Shown here: positions 17,035 to 26,460 of the stretch, piece after piece
Layout of the letters: the number at the start of each line of letters is the position of its first letter
Numbering within the stretch: the stretch's first letter is position 1
Notes under the pieces: model-generated
Databases searched by the model: none
Told to the model about the DNA's origin: nothing
What the model saw: only the letters and a program-made list of their open reading frames with translations
Source of the DNA: Cohnella algarum
Lineage (GTDB): Bacteria; Bacillota; Bacilli; Paenibacillales; Paenibacillaceae
Length of the DNA: 64,000 bases
Direction: 5' to 3'
NCBI RefSeq assembly: GCF_016937515.1
Contig: NZ_JAFHKM010000002.1
Coordinates: forward strand, 3,529,001 to 3,593,000
Made by a program: the position numbers and the translations under genes

Positions 17035-18474
17035 ATGAGACATGGCGCGACGGCAGCGAAAACGAGGAGCAAGCGGAAAAGAACTTCGGTGAAGGTCCGC
17101 AGGACGTATCGGGAGGTAAAGACGAAGAAAAAATCGCTCAAGCTTACATTCAAAAAGGTTCGGAAGCTGAAGCTCAAAAAATCGTACGGGCGACTTCGGC
17201 GCGGCAAAAGAAAAGGAAGCCTGCGCTTGGCCAAAAAAGGGAAGCGGGCAAGGCTGGCCGTTCCGGTTCACGAGCATCCGCCGGAGGTCGTCGAACATCC
17301 TCCGCACCAAGAGCCCGAACATCGCGGAGAGCCCGAAGAACCTGCGGACACGGGAGCGCCCGGATTTTACAGAGGGATCAACCTGGTCGGATTTTTGCGG
17401 GCGGAGCTGGGCCTAGGCGAGTCGGTGCGGCTTGCGGCAAGATCGCTGGAAGCCAATCGAATTCCGTTCGGCATTCTGGATTATAAAGAGGTCATTTCCG
17501 AAGGCATGGGCGATTCGACCTGGGTGCATAAGGAAATGGGAGGACCGCTTTACAAGGTCAACGTTTTCCACATGAATTCGGACTCCCTGCCGCACTGCCA
17601 CAACTATTTCGGTCACGATTTGTGGCATAACCGCTTCAACATCGGCGTCTGGCACTGGGAACTGCCGGAGTTTCCGGACGAACTGTGCGAAGGCTTCAAT
17701 TACGTACAGGAAATCTGGGCCCCGACGACGTATGTTCAGCAGATTATCGCCCAAAAATCGAGGGTGCCGGTGGTACGAATTCCCCACGGCATTCACGTCG
17801 ATTTTATCCCGGAGTTGAACCGCGACGCCTTCGGCCTGCCGCACGACCGCTATCTTTTCTTTATGATGTTCGACCTGCAAAGCACGATGGCGCGCAAAAA
17901 CCCGCAAGGCGTGATCGATGCGTTCAAAATGGCGTTCGATAAAGACGACCCGCGCGTCGGCCTCGTGCTGAAGGTCAACAATTCGAGCCTGCGTCCCGAG
18001 GATGTCGAGCAGATCCGTCCGCTCATCGACGGGCACAGCAACATTTTCCTGATGGACCGGCTGATGAACCGGATCGAGGTGAACTCGCTGATCAACAGCA
18101 CCGATTGCTATGTTTCGCTGCACAGGGCCGAAGGCTTCGGGCTGGGGCTCGCGGAAGCGATGTTCCTCGGCAAGCCGGTCATCGGAACGAACTATTCCGG
18201 CAACACGGACTTCATGAGTCCGGAAAATTCCTGTCTCGTCGACTACACGATGGTCCATGTGGGCGACGTATGGGCGGGTCCGTACCAGGCTCATCAAATA
18301 TGGGCGGAACCCGACATCGCGCAAGCGGCCGGGTATATGCAGCAGCTCGCCTTCAATCCGGAATGGCGCACGGCGCTTGCCCTCAGGGGACAGGAGACGA
18401 TCCGGACGCAATTTTCGCCCGAGGTGGCGGGACGGATGATGAAGCAAAGGTTGAAAGAACTGGGCTGGTATTGA
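17035..18474 (+). CDS. GT4-type glycosyltransferase with long Lys/Arg-rich N-terminal extension, 479 aa
   Basis: Residues 1 to about 75 are extremely basic (KRKRTSVKVRRT, KKKSLKLTFKKVRKLKLKKS, KKGKRAR). An acidic, His- and Pro-rich linker of about 30 residues (HEHPPEVVEHPPHQEPEHRG) follows. From about residue 108 a GT-B retaining transferase begins with GFYRGINLVGFLRAELGLGE. It has the HRAEGFGLGLAEAMFLGKPVIGT block, whose E-x7-E pattern is the nucleotide-sugar site, and GNTDFMSPENS. The basic and acidic tracts are not part of the catalytic family and may dock the enzyme on an anionic surface or partner. It directly follows rmd, so GDP-rhamnose is a candidate donor. Confidence 0.82.
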   Translation: MRHGATAAKTRSKRKRTSVKVRRTYREVKTKKKSLKLTFKKVRKLKLKKSYGRLRRGKRKGSLRLAKKGKRARLAVPVHEHPPEVVEHPPHQEPEHRGEPEEPADTGAPGFYRGINLVGFLRAELGLGESVRLAARSLEANRIPFGILDYKEVISEGMGDSTWVHKEMGGPLYKVNVFHMNSDSLPHCHNYFGHDLWHNRFNIGVWHWELPEFPDELCEGFNYVQEIWAPTTYVQQIIAQKSRVPVVRIPHGIHVDFIPELNRDAFGLPHDRYLFFMMFDLQSTMARKNPQGVIDAFKMAFDKDDPRVGLVLKVNNSSLRPEDVEQIRPLIDGHSNIFLMDRLMNRIEVNSLINSTDCYVSLHRAEGFGLGLAEAMFLGKPVIGTNYSGNTDFMSPENSCLVDYTMVHVGDVWAGPYQAHQIWAEPDIAQAAGYMQQLAFNPEWRTALALRGQETIRTQFSPEVAGRMMKQRLKELGWY

Positions 18475-18578
18475 AGCCTCGTTTCATAATTGGTCGAATC
18501 TTCATGGTACAAGGCCCGATCACCGGAAGGCCAGTCTGCATTATATAGAGCATACCACGACGAAAGGGGTGCTCTGAT

Positions 18579-18944
18579 ATGGCAGTTTTTGTGTATAAAA
18601 CAGGGGCGATTCCGCGCGCTTCTTTGGATGCGACGACGACGGTCAGCGTGACGGTTACGAACATGAACGACGATCTCGGCGTCAATACGGCCCGCATCAT
18701 CTATTGGGAAGTGCCGGCTGCCGGCGCGAAAACGGCTCTTTCGCAAACGGCCTTCGCTCTTCTTGCAAACAACAACTTGACGACTTCCTTTACGGTTACG
18801 TCGACGGTGGCTCAATTTGCGGTCGAGGTTCGCTATTCGAATCCGAACATCGTTCCGGAAATTACGCTGGTCGGCGGAGCTGCGGTGGAACGCATCCAGG
18901 CGGGGGAAATGTTCTTCGCCAGCAGTCCGACGGACAATCCGTAA
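18579..18944 (+). CDS. Thr/Ala/Val-rich, probably beta-sandwich protein of unknown function, 121 aa
   Basis: GAAAGGGGTG precedes ATG 18579. The sequence alternates Thr, Val and small residues (TTTVSVTVTNMNDD, TTSFTVTSTVAQFAVEVRY), which predicts beta-strands and no membrane segment or signal peptide. I do not recognise a characterised family. It sits inside the glycosyltransferase cluster with its own terminator, and its many exposed-looking Thr and Ser could make it a glycan acceptor or surface subunit; that is inference. Confidence 0.7.
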   Translation: MAVFVYKTGAIPRASLDATTTVSVTVTNMNDDLGVNTARIIYWEVPAAGAKTALSQTAFALLANNNLTTSFTVTSTVAQFAVEVRYSNPNIVPEITLVGGAAVERIQAGEMFFASSPTDNP

Positions 18945-18961
18945 TCGCTCTGTCATCGAGG

Positions 18962-18988
18962 GACCGCCGCTTGCCGGCGGTCTTTTTC
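18962..18988 (+). terminator. Rho-independent terminator after the 121-aa protein
   Basis: GACCGCCG (18962-18969) pairs perfectly with CGGCGGTC (18975-18982) around a 5-base loop, then TTTTTCT follows. Confidence 0.85.
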
Positions 18989-19110
18989 TGATGAGTCGAG
19001 GCGGTCACCTGTCCGGAGCCGCCGACATAAATTGATGGACGGACGTTTTTTTCGGTAACGGGCCGCGCGGGAAGGGCAAGCTCGGCTTCGGTTCAAGGAG
19101 GCAAAAGCAG

Positions 19111-20058
19111 ATGGAGCTCGGAGAACATCCGCTCGGGGAAAATCCGCATAGCGCCGGCAGAGCCAAAGAATGGATTCGCCAAATCCGGAGCGACGCGGAG
19201 CAGCTCAAGGCGGTTTTGTGGTCGGCGGAGGAATGGAACGCGATCGGGAAAACGATGGAAATCTGGCAATCCCGGATGCAAAATCACCGCAACGATATTA
19301 TCGAGCATTTGAATTGGTACAAAAATATCGGCTGGAAAACGTTTCTGCCGGACGCGGAGCAGTTCGAAGCCCGGGCGAACTTGGAAGCGACGGCGAAGGA
19401 AAAGGCCCGGCTTGCGGAATGGGTCGAGGGGAATGTGCGAATGTCCAATTTCTATTTGGCGTTCAAGCGGCAGCTTCCGGAAAGCAAATTGTTCGGGCTG
19501 CTCGCGCAATCCGGCCTTCCCGAAATCGGCCGGCTGTCCGTGCTGGACGCCTCCTGCGGAGACGGAACGTGGCTGCGGGCCTGCATCGGGCGCGGAGCGG
19601 AACCGAAGCGGCTCGCGGGAGTCGAATTGAGCCGGGAAGCGCTCGCGGAGGCAAGGCGGCAGTCGCCGCCCGGCGTCGCGTATGCGCATGCCGATCCGGA
19701 CGATCTTCCGTTCGCCTCAGGGTCGTTCGATCTGATTTTGGCAGTCGGCTTGTTTATGCATATGCTGGACGACGGATTGCGGGCCGCGGCTGCCGGCGAG
19801 CTGATCAGATTGCTTGCCGACGGCGGCATGATCGTAACGTTCGACTTTCATTCGGGAACGGAAAAAGGACTCGAGCCGTACCTCCGCTATACGACGAAGG
19901 GGATGGATCCGGAGGAGCTCGGGCGTCTGTTTGCCGGGCTTGCGGTCGAATACGAGTATATGCCGCTCAGCGACAAGCATCCCGATTACGGATACGGCTT
20001 CGCGGCGATAAGGAAGTCCGTCGGGGAACGGGGGGAACCGGATGCGCATGAGTCGTGA
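19111..20058 (+). CDS. Class I SAM-dependent methyltransferase with N-terminal helical region, 315 aa
   Basis: The SAM-binding Rossmann core starts at about residue 145 with VLDASCGDGTWL (motif I), followed by GVELSREALAEAR, the acidic DPDDLPFASGSFDLILAV post-motif and a C-terminal strand. The first about 140 residues are helical and charged, with no known domain. AAGGAGG precedes ATG 19111. The gene overlaps the next one by 17 bases and opens a tightly packed operon with two Maf-type glycosyltransferases, so a sugar or protein acceptor is likely. The exact substrate is unknown. Confidence 0.8.
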   Translation: MELGEHPLGENPHSAGRAKEWIRQIRSDAEQLKAVLWSAEEWNAIGKTMEIWQSRMQNHRNDIIEHLNWYKNIGWKTFLPDAEQFEARANLEATAKEKARLAEWVEGNVRMSNFYLAFKRQLPESKLFGLLAQSGLPEIGRLSVLDASCGDGTWLRACIGRGAEPKRLAGVELSREALAEARRQSPPGVAYAHADPDDLPFASGSFDLILAVGLFMHMLDDGLRAAAAGELIRLLADGGMIVTFDFHSGTEKGLEPYLRYTTKGMDPEELGRLFAGLAVEYEYMPLSDKHPDYGYGFAAIRKSVGERGEPDAHES

Positions 20059-20371
20059 ACGGATGGAGCAAACGCTGGCGCAGTTGGAAACGGCGATATC
20101 TTCGTGCATCCAAGAATGGAAGCGGGATAACGACGAAACGGGCTACGAACGCTTTCTGCAGTCGCTTGACCTGCTGGAAGCGATGGCGGACGCCGCGGCC
20201 GCGGATGGCGGCAGCGAGCCTGCGAAGCTTGTCCCGCTCCTGACGAAGCTGCATGCCCATGTGCGGAACCGGGACATCGTCGCGATCGTCGACGAATTCG
20301 AATGGAGCCTCATTCCGTTTGTTCGGGATTGGCGAAAGGTTGTGACCGCAAATGCCGGAAATCCGGGTTGA
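20042..20371 (+). CDS. Small helical protein of unknown function, 109 aa
   Basis: The frame overlaps the methyltransferase upstream by 17 bases and the Maf-type gene downstream by 20, which argues strongly that it is translated. The sequence is alpha-helical and acidic (EQTLAQLETAISSCIQEWK, VDEFEWSLIPFVRDWRKVV), with no signal peptide or membrane segment. It resembles small FliT/FlgN-like helical chaperones only in size and composition, so I assign no function. An ATG at 20048 is an alternative start. Confidence 0.65.
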   Translation: MRMSRERMEQTLAQLETAISSCIQEWKRDNDETGYERFLQSLDLLEAMADAAAADGGSEPAKLVPLLTKLHAHVRNRDIVAIVDEFEWSLIPFVRDWRKVVTANAGNPG

Positions 20372-22277
20372 CGAAGACGAACATGGCGGCAACGGCGACG
20401 GATTATTCCGCCGCAACCTGGCGCTTCTTCAGGAACCGCTGCAGCGGCGGATTTTGCAGGCGGAGGCGGAGGAAGCGAACGGCCGGATCGAGGTGCTGCG
20501 GACAGCCTCGGGACTGCCGGTCGCGCGTTACGGGAGCGTAGACACGTCCGCGATGATCAACGGCGCCGATCCTCTCGGACAGGCGAAGGAATGGTGCGAC
20601 CAAATTCCGCTCGAGCAGGTCGGCGCGCTATTCGTTTACGGCTGCGGCTTCGGGTATCCGCTGTTCGAAATTGCGACCCGGAAACATCCGGAGACGCTGG
20701 TGTTCGTATTCGAGCCCGATATCCGGCTGTTTGCCGCGATGCTTCGCGAGTTTCATCTGGAGCCTTGCCTTCGTTCGCGAAAATTCGCCTTTTTCGTCGG
20801 CCGCTACGAGGAATTCGCGCCGGAGTTCGAACGGCTGATGTCGTCCGACATTTTCCACGGGTGCACGGCTCCCACGCTTGCCTTCGCTCCCGGATCCAGG
20901 CTGATGAAACGCGAATGCTTCCGCATTCACGAACGGGTTTTCGAGTTTTTCATGCTGCAGCTGGAAAAAATGGGGAACGATCATTACGATTCCGTGCTCG
21001 GGTTTCATCAGATCGTCGACAATGTGGACGAAGTGCTCGAAAATCCGTACTTGAGCTGTTTGAAAGACCGGTTTGCGAACGTTCCGGCGTTCATTATCGC
21101 CAACGGCCCTTCGCTCGACCGGGCGATTCCGGCGTTGAAGGAAGCGTGCGGCAAAGCGCTTATCGTGGCCAGCGAATCCGCCGTCACCCCGCTGCTGCGC
21201 AACGGAATCGTGCCGGACGCGGTTTGCGTATCGGAACGCTCGGAGCGAAGCTATCGGCGTCATTTCGAGGGGAAGGCGTATCCGGGGGAGCTGGCGCTGC
21301 TCGGCATGGCCGTCATCGATCCGCGGATTTTTTCCTCGTTCAAGGGGCCGAAAATTCCCGTTTTTCGCAGTCTGGAATCGAACGGCTCGTTTTTCAACCA
21401 GATCGTGGGGGACGGCAGCGCGCTGTTCGGCGGGAAAAGCTCGGCGCATTTCGCCTTCGAAGCGGCTCTCTACATGGGGGCCGACCCGATCGCGCTCGTC
21501 GGGCAGGATTTGGCGTACGGCCGGGACGGATCGACGCACAGCGCCCAATCGGTGTACGCCGAGGCGGCGCACCGGGAGGCGGTGCAAAGGCTCCGGGAAC
21601 AGCCGACCGTCCATTTGCCGAGCAACGACGGCCGGATGATTCCCTCGAACGCCATCTGGTACCAATTCAAGCTCATCTTCGAGCAGATGATCGCGGAACA
21701 TCCGCGGGCGACGGTGATCAATACGACGGAAACGGGCGCCGCGATCGGCGGAACGGCCGTCGCCAAGCTTTCGGACGTCGTCAGGGCGTACTGCGGCGAG
21801 CCGCTGCGGGTCAAACCCCATGAAATCATAAACGAAGCCAAGCGTTCGCTCGACCGGGACGACCGAACCCGCAAGCGGGAGCGGCTGGCGATCGAGCTGG
21901 CCAAATACAGGGACGTATATCGTTCCCTGGAGCAGCGCATGGCGAAGCGGAAAAGCGGCTGCGAGCGGCTCGCCGAGGAAGCGCGAGCCGGCACGGACGC
22001 GCTCGTTCCGGGCTTCCGCCGCGAATACGAGCGAAACCGGAAGGAAATCATGCAATTTCTTTCGCCCGACATGCACATCCTTTACTTTCAGCAAGTCATC
22101 ATGGCCGGATATTACAAATTGAACGCGCTCGGTCCGCCGTCTTCGCCGAACGCCTTCCGCAAGGCGTTCCTCGTTCAATACGAGACGTTCGAGCATCTGC
22201 GTTTCGTTTGCGAGAGCTTGGTCCGGAATATCGGGATCGCCCTCGGCAAGCTTGCGGACGGGGACGGACGAAAATGA
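20352..22277 (+). CDS. Maf-type (DUF115) motility-associated-factor glycosyltransferase, 641 aa
   Basis: Maf proteins transfer nonulosonic acids (pseudaminic or legionaminic type) to Ser/Thr of flagellins. Family signs here are LFVYGCGFGYPLFEIA, LVFVFEPDIRLFAAML, the sialyltransferase-like core AFIIANGPSLDRAIPALK with SESAVTPLL, GIVPDAVCVSERSE, and ALVGQDLAYGRDGSTHS. A helical C-terminal region follows. Length is typical. Its stop overlaps the start of a paralogue by four bases (ATGA). CMP-nonulosonate genes (neuB, neuC, cytidylyltransferase) follow downstream and could supply the donor. No flagellar gene is nearby, so the acceptor is open. Confidence 0.88.
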   Translation: MPEIRVDEDEHGGNGDGLFRRNLALLQEPLQRRILQAEAEEANGRIEVLRTASGLPVARYGSVDTSAMINGADPLGQAKEWCDQIPLEQVGALFVYGCGFGYPLFEIATRKHPETLVFVFEPDIRLFAAMLREFHLEPCLRSRKFAFFVGRYEEFAPEFERLMSSDIFHGCTAPTLAFAPGSRLMKRECFRIHERVFEFFMLQLEKMGNDHYDSVLGFHQIVDNVDEVLENPYLSCLKDRFANVPAFIIANGPSLDRAIPALKEACGKALIVASESAVTPLLRNGIVPDAVCVSERSERSYRRHFEGKAYPGELALLGMAVIDPRIFSSFKGPKIPVFRSLESNGSFFNQIVGDGSALFGGKSSAHFAFEAALYMGADPIALVGQDLAYGRDGSTHSAQSVYAEAAHREAVQRLREQPTVHLPSNDGRMIPSNAIWYQFKLIFEQMIAEHPRATVINTTETGAAIGGTAVAKLSDVVRAYCGEPLRVKPHEIINEAKRSLDRDDRTRKRERLAIELAKYRDVYRSLEQRMAKRKSGCERLAEEARAGTDALVPGFRREYERNRKEIMQFLSPDMHILYFQQVIMAGYYKLNALGPPSSPNAFRKAFLVQYETFEHLRFVCESLVRNIGIALGKLADGDGRK

Positions 22278-24207
22278 CGGCCTCGGAGCATCCGGACTTG
22301 AGGCGGAACGAAACGTTTGCCCGGAACGCGGCGTTTCTTCCGGCGCCGCTGCGGCGGCGCATCCTGGAAGCGGACCCGGAGGAAATCCGAAGCGGGATCG
22401 CCGTCGCCCGGTCCGAAGACGGGCATCCGGTCTGCAGCATGGCCGAAGGCGGCCGAACGTTTCGAATCAACAGCCTGCGGCCGCAGGACCAGGCGAAGCG
22501 CTGGTGCGGCCAAATTCCGTTCGGCGAGGTCGGCGCCCTGTTCGTATACGGCTGCGGCTTCGGCTACCCGCTGCTGGAAATCGCCGAACGAAAGGATCCG
22601 GACACGCTCGTTCTCGTGTTCGAGCGGAGCCTGCCCTTGTTCGCGGCGATGCTTGCCCACGTCGATCTGGAGCCGGTATTCCGCACGGGGAAGTTCGCCT
22701 TTTTCGTCGGGCGGCCGGATTCGTTTTCGCCGGAGTTCGCGCGGTTGATTTCGCAGCCGGAGCTGTTTTTTCTGACGGCGCCGACGCTTGCCTTCGCTCC
22801 GGAAGCGCGGCTGTTCAAGCGGGAATACGTTCAAATTCATGCGCGCGCGCTCGAACTGCTCGCCCTGCAAACGAAAAAAATCGGAAACGACCATTACGAC
22901 TCCGTTCTCGGGTTCCGCCAGACGATCGCAAATTTGCCCGAAGTGCTGGGAAATCCGTACGCAAGCTGCCTGAAAGACAAGTTCAAGGGCGTACCGGCCT
23001 TCATTATCGCGAACGGCCCGTCGCTTGACAAGGACATTCCCGAATTGAAGCGGGCGGTCGGCAAAGCGCTTATCCTGTGCAGCGAATCGGCGATCGCGCC
23101 GCTGATGAAAAACGGGATCGTGCCCGATGCGATCTGCGTTTCGGAACGTTCGGAGAAAAGCTATCGGCGTCATTTCGAACGCGACCGGTATCCGGAAAAG
23201 CTGGCGCTGCTCGGTCTTTCGGTCATCGACCCGCGCATTTTCGCGTCTTTCGAAGGGCCGAAAATTCCGATTTTTCGCCGTTTCGATTCCGACAGCCGGC
23301 TCGTTAACGGGGCGATCGGGGACGGCAGCGCGTTTTTCGGCGGAAGAAGCTCGGCGCATCTCGCGTTCGAGGCCGCGGTGTACATGGGAGCGAATCCGGT
23401 CGTGCTGGTCGGGCAGGATCTCGCGTACGGCCCCGGCGGGGAGACGCACAGCAGGCAGTCGGTGTATGCGGAAGCTTCGCAGCGGGAAACGGTCGAACGC
23501 ATCAAGGCGTCGCCGGACGTTTACTTGCGGGGCAACGACGGGCGAACGGTCCGTTCCAACGCGAAGTGGAACCATTTCAAGCTGATCTTCGCCGAGATGA
23601 TCAAGGAAAATCCGCATGTCGCCGTGCTGAATGCGACGGAAGCGGGCGCCGTCATCAAGGGCGCGAAATACGCGCCGCTGGGGCGCGCGATCGACGCTTA
23701 TTGCGCGAGGGACCTGCCGGTCGCTCTGCATGAGGTCGTTCGCGACGCGAAGCGGGCGGTGGACGTCGCAAGCCGAAAACGGAGGCTTGGGACGCTTCAG
23801 GTCGAGCTCGAAAAGTATGCGGCGATCTACGACGCGCTCGATTCGTTCTGCGCCCGGCAGCAGGAGCGGTGCGAGCGGCGGATCGGGGGCCGGAAGCCGG
23901 ACCCGATTCCGTCTCCGCCTCCCAAGGCGAACGGCGGGGCGAATCCGCCGACTTCGCGCTCGAAGCGCTGCCGCTGTTTCTGGATCCGCACCTGCATATG
24001 ACGTATTTTCAACAGGCGCTGTTCGCCGGCCTTCACCCCTTGAACGAGCTCGGGCCCGCCCGTTCCCGGGAAAAGCGCGACGCTTCGCTGGGCATGCAGG
24101 CCGAACTTTTCGGCTGGCTTGGTTTGGTGTGCCGAAGCCTTGCCTCCCATTTTCGCGACGCGGCCGGAAGCATCCGCTCATGGAGAGACGGCATGCCGCC
24201 GGAATGA
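22274..24207 (+). pseudogene. Second Maf-type glycosyltransferase, frameshifted before the C-terminal domain
   Basis: This tandem paralogue of the preceding gene has the same blocks: LFVYGCGFGYPLLEIAE, AFIIANGPSLDKDIPELK, GIVPDAICVSERSEKSY and VLVGQDLAYGPGGETHS. The first frame runs on to about 24,001 but goes off-family after CERRIGG. The true C-terminal part (FALEALPLFLDPHLHMTYFQQ) is in another frame and ends at 24,207. A single missing base between 23,880 and 23,945, for example at the five-G run at about 23,884-23,888, would restore about 644 residues. ATG 22274 overlaps the upstream stop, so translation is coupled. Confidence 0.78.
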
Positions 24208-24243
24208 ATAAGATAGGATGCGAAAGGAACGGGGGAGATCAGG

Positions 24244-25296
24244 GTGACAAATCCGCCTTCTATCCTGCGGGACGCATGCCTTGTCGTGGCGGAAATCGCG
24301 CAGGCGCACGACGGCAGCCTCGGCACGGCGCACGCGCTGATCGACGCGGCGGCCGAGGCCGGCGCGGACGCCGTCAAATTCCAGACGCATATCGCCTCGG
24401 AGGAGAGCACGTCCCGCGAGCCGTGGAGGGTCAAGTTCAGCCGGCAGGACGCCACCCGCTACGATTATTGGAAACGGATGGAGTTTACGAAGGAGCAATG
24501 GAGGGGACTGAAGGCGCACGCGGAGGAGCGGGGGCTGATCTTCTTCAGTTCGCCGTTCTCGCCGCTTGCGGTCGATTGGCTGGAGGAGCTCGGCGTTCCG
24601 TTCTGGAAGGTGGCTTCCGGCGAAATCGCGAACAAGCCGTTGATCGATCGGATGCTGCGAACGGGCAAGCCGATGCTGGTGTCGACCGGCATGTGCACGC
24701 TGGAGGAGCTGGACGCGTGCGTCGGCCGGATCCGGGAGGCGGGCGGCGAGGTCGTCGTCTTTCAGTGCACGTCCGAATATCCGTGTCCGCCGGAGCGCGT
24801 CGGCCTGAATCTGCTCTCTTTTTACCGGGAGCGGTATGGCTGCCCGGTCGGCCTGTCCGACCATTCGGGCGAAATCTATCCGGGCCTGGCGGCCGCCTGG
24901 CTTGGCGCCTCGATGATCGAGGTGCACCTCACGCTGTCCAAGCGCGCGTTCGGACCGGACGTGCCGGCTTCGCTGACGCCGGAGCGGCTGAGGCAGCTCG
25001 CGGAGGGCGTCAAGTTCATGCGAAGGATGCGGGACTCTCCGGTCGATAAGGAAACGGCGGCCGGCCGGCTCGGGGATCTGCGGGCGATTTTTTACCGCAG
25101 CCTCGTGGCCCGATCGGACCTGAAGGCGGGCACGGTGCTTACGGAGGACATGATCGCCGTCAAAAAGCCGGGAGGCGGCCTTTCGCCGGACCGTCTGGGC
25201 GAGCTGATCGGCAAAAGGCTGCGGCGCTCCGTGCCCGCCGATCATCCGTTCGGCGAGTCCGATTTTGCGGCGGAAGAGGAGGGCGACGGGCGTTGA
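24244..25296 (+). CDS. neuB: Nonulosonic acid synthase (NeuB/LegI family), 350 aa
   Basis: It condenses phosphoenolpyruvate with an N-acyl-mannosamine-type sugar to a nine-carbon nonulosonic acid. The TIM-barrel part begins VVAEIAQAHDGSLG and DAVKFQTH, with FFSSPFSP, WKVASGEI, STGMCTLEELD, FQCTSEYPCP and GLSDHSG. A C-terminal SAF domain follows from about residue 290 (ARSDLKAGTVLTEDMIAVKKPG). GTG 24244 follows GGGGGAGATCAGG. Its last bases overlap the TTG start of neuC. Whether the product is sialic, legionaminic or another acid cannot be read from sequence. Confidence 0.9.
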   Translation: MTNPPSILRDACLVVAEIAQAHDGSLGTAHALIDAAAEAGADAVKFQTHIASEESTSREPWRVKFSRQDATRYDYWKRMEFTKEQWRGLKAHAEERGLIFFSSPFSPLAVDWLEELGVPFWKVASGEIANKPLIDRMLRTGKPMLVSTGMCTLEELDACVGRIREAGGEVVVFQCTSEYPCPPERVGLNLLSFYRERYGCPVGLSDHSGEIYPGLAAAWLGASMIEVHLTLSKRAFGPDVPASLTPERLRQLAEGVKFMRRMRDSPVDKETAAGRLGDLRAIFYRSLVARSDLKAGTVLTEDMIAVKKPGGGLSPDRLGELIGKRLRRSVPADHPFGESDFAAEEEGDGR

Positions 25297-26456
25297 ACAT
25301 TTGCGTGGTTTTGGTGGACCGCGCCAATTATGGCCGCTTGAAGCCGGTCATGGCCGAGCTGCGGACGCGTCCCGGCGTCCGGATGCAGGTCGTCTGCGCC
25401 GGAACGATGCTGCTCGACCGGTTCGGCAAGGCGAAGCAGGTCGTGGAAGCGGACGGTTTTCCGATTGACGAAGAGGTGTATCTGGAAATCGACGGTTCGC
25501 TGCCCGCCACGATGACGAAATCGATCGGACTCGGCATTATCGAGTTTTCCAGCGTTTTTCGCAAGCTTGATCCCGATTTCGTCCTGCTGATCGGCGACCG
25601 GTACGAGGCGCTCGCGGCCGCCATCGCCGCCGTGTACCAGAATCTGTGCCTCATCCATCTGCAGGGCGGAGAAGTGACCGGTTCGATCGACGAGGCGACG
25701 CGCCATGCGATCACGAAGCTCGCCCATTATCATTTTCCGGCCACGAGGCGCTCGGGGCGGTACATCGTCCGGATGGGGGAACGGCCGGAGACGGTGTTTC
25801 CGCTCGGCTGCCCGAGCGCGGACGTCGTCGCGGCCGCTTCCGGGGACGTGCCGGCCGAGCGCATCGCCGCCGCGGGCGTCGGGGCGGAAATCGACTTCGG
25901 CAAGCCGTATCTGCTGACGCTGTTCCATCCCGTCACGACCGAATTCGCCGCGGCGGAAGATCAGATGAACGAGCTGCTGGCGGCCGTCAAGGAGACGGGC
26001 ATGCAAATCGTGCTGCTGTGGCCGAACATCGACGCGGGCGCGGATTCCGTTTCCGGCGCGATCCGCCGGTTTCGCGAATTCAACCGCGACGTTCCGCTGC
26101 ACGCGTTCAAAAATTTCGAACCCGAGAACTACGTTCCGCTGCTGCGGCAGGCGGCCTGTTGCGTCGGCAATTCCTCCAGCTTCGTCCGGGAGGCTTCCTT
26201 CCTCGGGACGCCGGTCGTGCTGGTCGGCTCCAGGCAGGACGGGAGGGAGTGGAGCGGGGCGGTAAAGCGGGTAGAGCCGATCCGGGAGGCGATCGCGGAG
26301 GCGATTGCCGCGCAGCTCGCCCACGGGCGATATCCGCCAAGCGGCTTGTACGGCAAGCCCGGCGTGTCGGCGCGGATCGCGGACAAAATCGCGACGCTGC
26401 GCCCGTACGGCCAAAAAAGGCTGGCGTACGGAAAAGAAAAGGCGACGGGGGTGTGA
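25293..26456 (+). CDS. neuC: Hydrolysing UDP-N-acetylglucosamine 2-epimerase (NeuC/LegG type), 387 aa
   Basis: It makes ManNAc (or a di-N-acetyl analogue) from the UDP-sugar, the substrate for NeuB. The GT-B-like fold is shown by ICVVLVDRANYGRLKPVMAEL at the N-terminus, LLIGDRYEALAAAIAA, IHLQGGEVTGSIDEATRHAI, LFHPVT, LLWPNIDAG, and NSSSFVREASFLGTPVVLVGSRQ with the UDP-binding residues. The start is TTG 25293, sharing TTGA with the neuB stop. No dehydratase or aminotransferase of the legionaminate pathway lies in the window, so a ManNAc-to-Neu5Ac route is the simplest reading. Confidence 0.9.
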   Translation: MNICVVLVDRANYGRLKPVMAELRTRPGVRMQVVCAGTMLLDRFGKAKQVVEADGFPIDEEVYLEIDGSLPATMTKSIGLGIIEFSSVFRKLDPDFVLLIGDRYEALAAAIAAVYQNLCLIHLQGGEVTGSIDEATRHAITKLAHYHFPATRRSGRYIVRMGERPETVFPLGCPSADVVAAASGDVPAERIAAAGVGAEIDFGKPYLLTLFHPVTTEFAAAEDQMNELLAAVKETGMQIVLLWPNIDAGADSVSGAIRRFREFNRDVPLHAFKNFEPENYVPLLRQAACCVGNSSSFVREASFLGTPVVLVGSRQDGREWSGAVKRVEPIREAIAEAIAAQLAHGRYPPSGLYGKPGVSARIADKIATLRPYGQKRLAYGKEKATGV

Positions 26457-26460
26457 TCGA

